Assembly: GCF_005405265.1 (NCBI RefSeq)
Contig: NZ_BJDS01000003.1
Location: 184,056-248,055, forward strand
DNA length: 64,000 nucleotides
Source: Enterococcus songbeiensis
GTDB taxonomy: Bacteria; Bacillota; Bacilli; Lactobacillales; Enterococcaceae
Direction of reading: 5' to 3'
Shown: piece after piece, positions 57,647-64,000 of the stretch
Layout: the number at the start of each line of letters is the position of its first letter
Numbering within the stretch: position 1 is the first letter of the stretch
Position numbers and translations under genes: made by a program
Notes under the pieces: model-generated
The model's input: only the letters and a program-made list of their open reading frames with translations
The model's database searches: none
Told to the model about the DNA's origin: nothing

Positions 57647-58885
57647 CTATTTTCGTTTTCGAATCATATCTCCAGGTGTCACCGGTTGAACCACCGGCAT
57701 CGTTACCACCATCATTGGATTTGGTGCACGATCAATCATTTCTCCTTCTTCGTTCCACATTTCAGTGATGGTTTGGTCAAAATGTTGGAACCCGGGACCG
57801 TAAAATTCAATCTCATCGGCGACTGAAAAATGATTACGTTGGCGAATCGTTGCCAGCTTGGTTGCTTCATCATAAGCCAGTACTTCACCGATAAATTTAT
57901 ATTGCGGAATTTTCCGCCGTGCCCCGAATAATTGTTCATTTTCGGTAGGTGTCCCATAATAAAACCCGGTGGCTAATTCTCGTTGTGCCACTTTCCACAA
58001 TTCATCGATCCATTCTTGCTTGCAGACATAATTTTCCGGATCTTCCATATAACTATCCACAGCCGCTTTGTACACATTCGCTACGGTTGAAACATAGTGA
58101 ATGGACTTCATGCGCCCTTCGATTTTAAAACTATCCACCCCATTTTGAATTAAATCGGGAATATGTTCAATCATGGACATATCAACTGCACTCATGGAAA
58201 ATTCTTCATTAACAGCACCTTTATCCGTTAGACTTTGGTGTTGTTCCGTTCCAAATGGTAAATCGAATAAATCATATTTCCAGCGGCAGGATTGTGAACA
58301 GCCCCCACGATTGGCGTCCCGCATCGACATGTGATTCGATAACGTACAACGGCCGGAATAAGAAATGCACATTGCCCCATGAATAAACGCTTCAATCTCG
58401 ATATCCGTATTCTCCCGGATCGCAGCAACTTCTGCCATCGACACTTCCCGCGCTAATACCACCCGTTCCAAACCTTCTTCTTTCCAAAATTCCAATGTTT
58501 CAAAATTTGTAGCTGAAGCTTGGGTGGATAAATGAATCGGTAGTCCCGGAGCTTCTGTGGCACAAATTTCAATCAATGCCGGATCAGAAACGATTACTGC
58601 TGAAATGCCGACGTCCCGTAATTCTCGGAAAAAATCTCCGGCGCCTTCTTGATTGCCTTCATGAGTGACCATGTTTGCTGCTACATAGACCTTTGCCTGA
58701 TGAGCTTTGGCAAATGCCACGCCTTCTGCCATTTCCTCGTAGCTGAAATTCCCTGCCCGACTGCGCAATCCGTAATCATTTCCGCCAATATAAACGGCAT
58801 CGGCTCCGTAACGGATCGCTGTTTTTAATTTTTCTAACGTTCCTGCCGGTGCTAATACCTCAGGACGCTTTAATGGTTGTTTCAT
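57647..58885 (-). CDS. trhP2: U32-family protein, TrhP2-like (tRNA uridine hydroxylation)
   Basis: The protein has 412 aa. KRPEVLAPAGTLEKLKTAIRYGADAVYIGG is the U32 N-terminus. Conserved cysteines in GAMCISYSGRC and GGCSQSCRWKYD could hold an iron-sulfur cluster. In Bacillus the pair YrrN/YrrO (TrhP1/TrhP2) makes 5-hydroxyuridine at tRNA position 34 using prephenate. The gene is 14 bp after its partner, so the pair is likely one unit. The old name is 'peptidase U32'. Confidence 0.85.
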   Translation of the reverse strand: MKQPLKRPEVLAPAGTLEKLKTAIRYGADAVYIGGNDYGLRSRAGNFSYEEMAEGVAFAKAHQAKVYVAANMVTHEGNQEGAGDFFRELRDVGISAVIVSDPALIEICATEAPGLPIHLSTQASATNFETLEFWKEEGLERVVLAREVSMAEVAAIRENTDIEIEAFIHGAMCISYSGRCTLSNHMSMRDANRGGCSQSCRWKYDLFDLPFGTEQHQSLTDKGAVNEEFSMSAVDMSMIEHIPDLIQNGVDSFKIEGRMKSIHYVSTVANVYKAAVDSYMEDPENYVCKQEWIDELWKVAQRELATGFYYGTPTENEQLFGARRKIPQYKFIGEVLAYDEATKLATIRQRNHFSVADEIEFYGPGFQHFDQTITEMWNEEGEMIDRAPNPMMVVTMPVVQPVTPGDMIRKRK

Positions 58886-58899
58886 GTGTATCCACCTTC

Positions 58900-59823
58900 T
58901 TATTTAATCTCATCTGGATCAATATAGTAAAAACCGGTATCCAAGCCCCGCAGCTGCGGATGCTGCTGAATCACCTGCTGATTCAGTTTTTCTGCCAGTT
59001 CCAAGGACCATGTCCCAGCATCAATCGCTTGCCGAGCTTGTTGGAAAGCCTTCGCAATCGCCACAAAAGCTTCACCGGGACAAAAAAGACCATCCAATTT
59101 CCAAGTAGAAAAATTCTCGGTAGCCAATTCTCCCAATTCCTTCATCAAATCCACATCATTCGTGGCGAACACGTGGGTCCCGTGGCTATCTTCATAAATA
59201 GAATAATGCGTTTCTGGCTTCTTAGGTTCAGATAAAAACAACCCTCGACTACGATCCGTTTCTTCTGTTTGCTGAGTATAGTTATAATAATTTTGCAGTA
59301 ACGGTCGTTTGGATTGATGGATACAGGTTGGACCATACACCAAAACCTCCGCCGGAATCTGCAACTCTTTACCCATAATCTGCATTTCACCAAAAGGAAC
59401 TTCCCGTGCCAATACCGCACCGATTGCTCCCTTTTTTCCCCAGAAATTGATTTGACGGGCACTGGTTACCAGTGTTTCTCCGTCATAGATATAGGGAAGC
59501 TGCCATTCCGGATGTTTTTTTAGCACGTAAACAACCCCGGGATCTCCCACCAGAATCTGATCTGCTTGAATCTCTGCTAAAAAAGCCAAATATTCTGGAA
59601 TCAGTGTCATTTTTTCCGGATGCATGATTCCATTGACAGCAACTGAGGCTTTTTTCCCCGCCTCATGGGCCAATTGAACCAACGTTTTTTGTTCTTCACG
59701 ACTAAAAGAATGGGGCAGCCGCAACCCAAATTGTTCTTCTCCAAAAACAATCGTATCGACACCAACTGCCAACAACGCCTGCGCTTGCTCCAGGGAATCG
59801 ACAGTTGCAATTAATTCACTCAT
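58900..59823 (-). CDS. trhP1: U32-family protein, TrhP1-like (tRNA uridine hydroxylation)
   Basis: The protein has 307 aa. It has the U32 barrel (GVDTIVFGEEQFGLRL, VAVNGIMHPEKM, LVGDPGVVYVLKK) but fewer cysteines than its partner. ATG at 59823 has GGAGG 6 nt upstream; ATG at 59826 is also possible. It is the first gene of the two-gene operon with trhP2. Confidence 0.83.
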   Translation of the reverse strand: MSELIATVDSLEQAQALLAVGVDTIVFGEEQFGLRLPHSFSREEQKTLVQLAHEAGKKASVAVNGIMHPEKMTLIPEYLAFLAEIQADQILVGDPGVVYVLKKHPEWQLPYIYDGETLVTSARQINFWGKKGAIGAVLAREVPFGEMQIMGKELQIPAEVLVYGPTCIHQSKRPLLQNYYNYTQQTEETDRSRGLFLSEPKKPETHYSIYEDSHGTHVFATNDVDLMKELGELATENFSTWKLDGLFCPGEAFVAIAKAFQQARQAIDAGTWSLELAEKLNQQVIQQHPQLRGLDTGFYYIDPDEIK

Positions 59824-59945
59824 CATGTACCTCCTTGCTTATTCCACAAAATACAAGTGGGACTATAGCTCAAATAATAGTATCACAGGATTTTCCACTT
59901 TCCAATAGACAAAGATAGGAAAGGAAGGTTTAACGATTTTTTTCA

Positions 59946-59982
59946 GCAAAAAAAGCCTACCATCGAAATGATAGACCTTTTT
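59946..59982 (-). terminator. clpC terminator
   Basis: On the minus strand GTCTATCAT, TTCG loop, ATGGTAGGC (wobble) and seven T. Confidence 0.85.
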
Positions 59983-59984
59983 CA

Positions 59985-62465
59985 TTAAACGTTTTGTAGT
60001 TTTTTGACTGTTTTTGGTTCCTTGACTGTCAACGTGATTTTGCCTTTTTTTGCACCAATTGTCACATGATCCCCTAGATGGATGGCTCCTGACAATAACG
60101 CTTCACTCAAACGGTCTTCCACTTCTTTTTGTAATGCTCGTCGAATAGGTCGAGCACCATATTCTGGATCAAATCCCGCTTTGCCGATTACGTCAATGGC
60201 TGCCGGTGTGATTTTTAAATGGACTTCCTGCTCGTCCAATCGTTTGACCACTGCCTTGCTCATGATTTTCACGATTTCATGAATCTCTGTTTCTCCCAAA
60301 GAACGGAAAACCACCGTTTCATCGATCCGATTCAGAAATTCCGGACGAAATGCTTTTTTCAATTCTTCTAAGATCCGCTTTTGCATGGCACGATAATCTT
60401 TGCTGATATCTGTCACATTGAAGCCAACACTTTTTTCCTCACGAATTTGTGTAGCACCAATATTCGATGTCATGATCAAAATCGTATTACGGAAATCAAC
60501 TTTTCGTCCTTTTGAATCCGTCAAATGTCCATCATCCAAAACCTGCAGCAAAATATTGAAGACATCCGGATGTGCCTTTTCCACTTCATCCAGTAAAATG
60601 ACCGAATAAGGTTTCGAACGGATTTTTTCCGTCAGTTGTCCACCTTCTTCATAGCCCACATAACCTGGAGGTGAACCAATCAATCGACTGGTGCTGTATT
60701 TTTCCATGTACTCGGACATATCCACTCGAATCAGTGCATCTTCGCTGCCAAACATCGCTTCAGCCAACGCTTTCGCCAATTCCGTTTTACCGACACCGGT
60801 TGGGCCTAAGAACATGAAGGAGCCGATTGGACGATCCGGGTCTTTCAACCCACTGCGGGCCCGACGAATTGCCCGTGCCACCGCCTTGACCGCTTCATCC
60901 TGACCAACTACCCGTTGATGCAGAATAGCTTCCAATTCCAACAAACGTTCGCTTTCTTTTTTCTCCATCTGTTGTAAAGGAACACCGGTCCATTGGGAAA
61001 CCACTGTCGCAACATCCTCCGCCGTCACTCGATCTGCAAAACCGGAAGCACCTTTTGTTTCAGCAAAAGAAAGCTCAGCCAACCGTTGCCCGACTTTTTT
61101 CTCCCTCGTCCGTAAGCGAGCCGCCGTTTCAAAATCCTGCTTTTGAATAGCCGCTTCTTTGTCCCGCATCAATTTCGCGATTTCTTCCCGCAAATTTGCC
61201 AGTTCAGAAGGCTCGTCTGCCTTATCCAAACGCACTTTTGCCGAAGATTCATCCATCAAGTCAATCGCCTTATCCGGCAGTTGCCGTGAATTGATATACC
61301 GAACAGAAAGTTGAACTGCCGCATGCAGCGCATCATCCGAAATTTCTACACCGTGATGCTTTTCATAGCGTGGACGCAGCCCCTTCAGAATTTCTTCCGC
61401 TTCTTCCGGTGTTGGTTCATCGACTTGAACCCGGGCAAAACGCCGTTCCAATGCCGAATCTTTTTCAATGTATTTTTGGTATTCATCCAAAGTAGTGGCA
61501 CCAATCGTTTGCAATTCCCCTCGAGCTAATGCAGGTTTCAAAATATTAGAAGCATCGATAGCGCCTTCTGCTCCCCCCGCACCAATCAACGTATGCAATT
61601 CATCGATAAACAAAATAATCTGACCGTCTTGATAGATTTCGTCGATCACTTTTTTCATACGGTCTTCAAATTCTCCACGGTATTTTGTACCGGCGACCAA
61701 CGCACCCATATCCAACATCATTAAACGCTTATCCTGCATATCATCAGGAACTTCCCCTTTAATGATTCGTTGCGCTAAACCTTCCGCAATCGCTGTCTTA
61801 CCAACTCCCGGCTCTCCAACAAGGACCGGATTGTTTTTTGTCCGCCGACTCAAAATTTGGATCAGTCGCTTCACTTCCTTGGCGCGGCCAACCACTGGAT
61901 CCAATCGATTTTCCCGTGCCAATTTGGTTAAATCCCGTGCCAAATTATCCAATGTTGGTGTTCCTTGGCTTTGCGGTGCCTTGATTTGCCGACGACGATT
62001 TCCCGCTTGCATCTTGACATCATTTAATCCTAATTTTTGTTTTAATAGCTGCCGCATCTTAGGCAAACTTAATCCAAGATTTGACATGATTCGAGAAGCT
62101 AAAATCTCTTCATCCCGTAATAAGCCCAACAGCAAATGTTCCGTACCGATTTGGGGTGCTCCTAAGCGCTTCGCTTCATCCCCCGCATAAGCAAAAATTT
62201 GTTTTGCCCGTGGCGAATAAGGAAGATAAACCCCTTCCGGATAATTTTTGACAGTTCCATATCCGGTCAAATGTTCGATTTCTTCACGAATATCCGTTTC
62301 ATCTGCATGGAGCTCCCGCAATGTTTTGCCTGCGATCCCATTTTGTTCCATGACCAATGCCAGCAACAAATGCTCTGAACCAACAGATTGATGTTTAAAT
62401 GTTTTTGCTTCTTCTTGAGCAATAGTCAAAACCGCTTTTGCCCGTTCTGTAAATAATTCATCCAT
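59985..62465 (-). CDS. clpC: ATP-dependent Clp protease ATPase subunit ClpC
   Basis: The protein has 826 aa. The Clp N-domain repeats are followed by ATPase 1 ([13 protein letters not shown], near 212), a middle UVR-type region ([20 protein letters not shown]) and ATPase 2 ([13 protein letters not shown], near 550). It unfolds proteins for ClpP, with adaptors such as MecA. It lies 6 bp after ctsR in a two-gene operon without mcsAB, as in lactic acid bacteria and enterococci. Confidence 0.97.
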   Translation of the reverse strand: MDELFTERAKAVLTIAQEEAKTFKHQSVGSEHLLLALVMEQNGIAGKTLRELHADETDIREEIEHLTGYGTVKNYPEGVYLPYSPRAKQIFAYAGDEAKRLGAPQIGTEHLLLGLLRDEEILASRIMSNLGLSLPKMRQLLKQKLGLNDVKMQAGNRRRQIKAPQSQGTPTLDNLARDLTKLARENRLDPVVGRAKEVKRLIQILSRRTKNNPVLVGEPGVGKTAIAEGLAQRIIKGEVPDDMQDKRLMMLDMGALVAGTKYRGEFEDRMKKVIDEIYQDGQIILFIDELHTLIGAGGAEGAIDASNILKPALARGELQTIGATTLDEYQKYIEKDSALERRFARVQVDEPTPEEAEEILKGLRPRYEKHHGVEISDDALHAAVQLSVRYINSRQLPDKAIDLMDESSAKVRLDKADEPSELANLREEIAKLMRDKEAAIQKQDFETAARLRTREKKVGQRLAELSFAETKGASGFADRVTAEDVATVVSQWTGVPLQQMEKKESERLLELEAILHQRVVGQDEAVKAVARAIRRARSGLKDPDRPIGSFMFLGPTGVGKTELAKALAEAMFGSEDALIRVDMSEYMEKYSTSRLIGSPPGYVGYEEGGQLTEKIRSKPYSVILLDEVEKAHPDVFNILLQVLDDGHLTDSKGRKVDFRNTILIMTSNIGATQIREEKSVGFNVTDISKDYRAMQKRILEELKKAFRPEFLNRIDETVVFRSLGETEIHEIVKIMSKAVVKRLDEQEVHLKITPAAIDVIGKAGFDPEYGARPIRRALQKEVEDRLSEALLSGAIHLGDHVTIGAKKGKITLTVKEPKTVKKLQNV

Positions 62466-62471
62466 GGAAAA

Positions 62472-62939
62472 TCACTTCCTATCTTCATAGCTTAATCGTT
62501 CCAAGACCGCATGCAATATCCCCGCACGAATCGCGGCTTCATCTGGAAAATCTGCCAGCGTACTCTTTGCCACCGCTGCTAAAAGCAAATTCCCCTCATT
62601 TCTCGTTAAAACTGCTTCTTCATAAAGCTTCTGAATAATTGCGAATGCGTCCTTTTCACTGAGTTTTTTTTCAAATAATTGATTGACCTGTTCCAAAAAA
62701 TGATGTTTATCTGAAATCTTTACTTTTTCGATGCGGATATAACCGCCACCACCACGTTTACTTTCCACCGCGTATCCTCGTTGAATTGTAAAGCGGGTAT
62801 TGATGACATAGTTGATCTGAGAGGGAACACAATTAAAAAGATCTGCCATTTCAGCTCTTCTGATCTCAATTATTTCACTATCTTCAAGTATTTTTTTCAA
62901 ATACGCTTCAATCAAATCGGAAGTATTATGATGAGCCAT
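62472..62939 (-). CDS. ctsR: Class III heat-shock repressor CtsR
   Basis: The protein has 155 aa. The winged helix with the Gly-rich wing (ESKRGGGGYIRIEKV) follows RRAEMADLFNCVPSQINYVINTRF. It represses clp genes and releases DNA on heat or thiol stress. A CtsR box lies in its own promoter region, so the operon is autoregulated. Confidence 0.96.
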   Translation of the reverse strand: MAHHNTSDLIEAYLKKILEDSEIIEIRRAEMADLFNCVPSQINYVINTRFTIQRGYAVESKRGGGGYIRIEKVKISDKHHFLEQVNQLFEKKLSEKDAFAIIQKLYEEAVLTRNEGNLLLAAVAKSTLADFPDEAAIRAGILHAVLERLSYEDRK

Positions 62940-62952
62940 GCTTCATTCCTCC

Positions 62953-63000
62953 CTTGACTAATACTGACCTTAATTATACCCAATTTTAGCCAATAATCAA
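62953..63000 (-). promoter_or_regulatory. ctsR promoter with CtsR operator
   Basis: On the minus strand TTGATT (63000-62995), 16 nt, TATAAT (62978-62973). Just downstream AGGTCAGTATTAGTCAAG (62970-62953) fits the CtsR heptad pair (A/G)GTCAAA-NAN-(A/G)GTCAAA with one change. Confidence 0.85.
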
Positions 63001-63070
63001 AGAAACAGGTGCTCAAGATAAACAAAACTTAGATAAATAAAAAAACGAAACCATTATGATTTCGTTCTAA

Positions 63071-63144
63071 CGCGCCCAAGAGGAGTCGAACCCCTAACCT
63101 TTTGATCCGTAGTCAAACACTCTATCCAGTTGAGCTATGGGCGC
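63071..63144 (-). tRNA. tRNA-Arg (ACG)
   Basis: Cloverleaf of 74 nt. Anticodon loop CTACGGA; stems GCGCCCA/TGGGCGC. Identical to the copy at 63318-63391. Confidence 0.95.
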
Positions 63145-63208
63145 ATAATATTTAATTAATTATTCTCATCCTTAGTATACCGTAAAGTAAAAAATAAATA
63201 AAGCAAAA

Positions 63209-63282
63209 TCGGGAAGACAGGATTCGAACCTGCGACCCCTTGGTCCCAAACCAAGTGCTCTACCAAGCTGAGCTACTTCCCG
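63209..63282 (-). tRNA. tRNA-Pro (TGG)
   Basis: Cloverleaf of 74 nt. Anticodon loop TTTGGGA; acceptor CGGGAAG/CTTCCCG. Confidence 0.95.
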
Positions 63283-63317
63283 ATAATAAAATTAGTCTTA
63301 ATGCAGTAAAAAGACTA

Positions 63318-63391
63318 CGCGCCCAAGAGGAGTCGAACCCCTAACCTTTTGATCCGTAGTCAAACACTCTATCCAGTTGAGCTATGGGCGC
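63318..63391 (-). tRNA. tRNA-Arg (ACG), second copy
   Basis: Same 74-nt sequence as at 63071-63144; flanks differ, so only the gene is repeated. Confidence 0.95.
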
Positions 63392-63402
63392 AATGTATGC
63401 AA

Positions 63403-63488
63403 TGCCGAGGACCGGAATCGAACCGGTACGGTGATCACTCACCGCAGGATTTTAAGTCCTGTGCGTCTGCCAGTTCCGCCACCCCGGC
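63403..63488 (-). tRNA. tRNA-Leu (TAA)
   Basis: 86 nt with a long variable arm (class II). Anticodon loop CTTAAAA. Confidence 0.95.
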
Positions 63489-63505
63489 GTGTATTGTGGC
63501 ACGAA

Positions 63506-63577
63506 AGCGGAAAACGGGGTTCGAACCCGCGACCCCCACCTTGGCAAGGTGGTGCTCTACCACTGAGCTATTTCCGC
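63506..63577 (-). tRNA. tRNA-Gly (GCC)
   Basis: Cloverleaf of 72 nt. Anticodon loop TTGCCAA; acceptor GCGGAAA/TTTCCGC. Confidence 0.95.
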
Positions 63578-63586
63578 AGCTCTCGA

Positions 63587-63659
63587 TGCCGGCTAAAGGA
63601 TTTGAACCCTCGACCCTCTGATTACAAATCAGATGCTCTACCAACTGAGCTAAGCCGGC
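63587..63659 (-). tRNA. tRNA-Thr (TGT)
   Basis: Cloverleaf of 73 nt. Anticodon loop TTTGTAA; acceptor GCCGGCT/AGCCGGC. Confidence 0.95.
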
Positions 63660-63663
63660 TTAA

Positions 63664-63745
63664 TGCGGGTGAAGGGACTTGAACCCCCACGCCGTTAGGC
63701 GCTAGATCCTAAATCTAGTGCGTCTGCCAATTCCGCCACACCCGC
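63664..63745 (-). tRNA. tRNA-Leu (TAG)
   Basis: 82 nt with a long variable arm. Anticodon loop TTTAGGA. Confidence 0.95.
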
Positions 63746-63756
63746 ATATTCGAAAA

Positions 63757-63829
63757 TGAGCCGTACAGGGCTCGAACCTGTGACCCTCTGATTAAAAGTC
63801 AGATGCTCTACCAACTGAGCTAACGGCTC
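63757..63829 (-). tRNA. tRNA-Lys (TTT)
   Basis: Cloverleaf of 73 nt. Anticodon loop CTTTTAA. Confidence 0.95.
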
Positions 63830-63832
63830 ATA

Positions 63833-63905
63833 TGGAGGTTAACGGGATCGAACCGCTGACCCTCTGCTTGTAAGGCAGATGCTCTCCCAGCTGAGCTAAA
63901 CCTCC
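63833..63905 (-). tRNA. tRNA-Val (TAC)
   Basis: Cloverleaf of 73 nt. Anticodon loop CTTACAA. First tRNA after the 5S gene. Confidence 0.95.
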
Positions 63906-63923
63906 ATGTTACTATTTAAAATC

Positions 63924-64000
63924 GCGTGGCGACGTCCTACTCTCACAAGGGGCAACCCCTCACTACAATCGGCGCTAAGAAGCTTAACTTCTGTGTTCGG
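63924..64000 (-). rRNA. 5S ribosomal RNA, 3' part (runs off window)
   Basis: The minus-strand text CCGAACACAGAAGTTAAGC...AGAGTAGGACGTCGCCACGC is the conserved 3' two thirds of a Firmicute 5S gene. The rRNA operon continues beyond the right edge and the nine tRNAs lie downstream of it. Confidence 0.93.

Noticed and set aside
63349..63682. Open frames across the tRNA cluster, both strands
   Set aside because: They are translations of tRNA genes (the usual 'GSNPRP' and 'VAELADAQ' type artefacts).
1..64000. CRISPR array
   Set aside because: No series of spaced identical repeats was seen; the repeats found are att sites, operators and tandem units.

Overview
The window looks like the chromosome of a Firmicute of the genus Enterococcus or a close relative. 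The pointers are the order rpoB-rpoC / prepilin peptidase / dps / argH-argG / rplM-rpsI, a two-gene ctsR-clpC operon without mcsAB, a tRNA cluster directly downstream of an rRNA operon, strong GGAGG ribosome binding sites, and low GC. I cannot fix the species.

Layout. (1) About 1-32,990 is foreign DNA: three integrated elements stacked head to tail against the 3' end of rpsI. Each has its tyrosine integrase just inside a 50-bp copy of the rpsI 3' end (9999-10048, 19619-19668, 32939-32988). Element C (runs off the left edge, to 10,048) carries an ars operon whose acr3 is broken by a 10-bp duplication, a cadC-cadA cadmium/zinc operon, an oriT-like site, a repressor, a MOBT-type relaxase, a small excisionase-like protein and an integrase. 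Element B (about 10.0-19.6 kb) carries a type III restriction-modification operon (mod-res) followed by a PHP-domain/SMC-like ATPase, a frameshifted XRE regulator and an N-terminally shortened integrase. Element A (about 19.6-32.99 kb) carries an oriT-like site without a relaxase, a Fic protein, a YadG/YadH-like ABC exporter, a second ars operon with two different ACR3 pumps plus a CoA-disulfide-reductase/rhodanese protein, a repressor, an excisionase and an integrase lacking the usual first catalytic Arg.

(2) 32,939-47,835 is core chromosome: rpsI-rplM (ribosome), argG-argH (arginine synthesis), dps, a lipoprotein, a prepilin peptidase, rpoC-rpoB and birA. (3) 47,888-55,450 is a flavin-based extracellular electron transfer (EET) locus in the Listeria/Enterococcus style: dmkA (menA-like), fmnB (apbE-like), pplA, ndh2, eetA, eetB and dmkB. 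Ndh2 would pass NADH electrons to a demethylmenaquinone made with DmkA/DmkB, and membrane EetA/EetB and the FMN-bearing lipoprotein PplA (flavinylated by FmnB) would carry them outward. (4) 55,614-62,939 holds a GNAT acetyltransferase, glutathione reductase, a U32 pair (trhP1/trhP2-type tRNA hydroxylation) and ctsR-clpC. (5) 63,071-64,000 holds nine tRNAs and the 3' part of a 5S rRNA, all on the minus strand.

The most promising leads are the triple rpsI stack with synonymous drift among its att copies, two ICEBs1/Tn916-type oriT sites of which one lacks its own relaxase, and the type III RM plus PHP/SMC ATPase operon as a candidate defence system.
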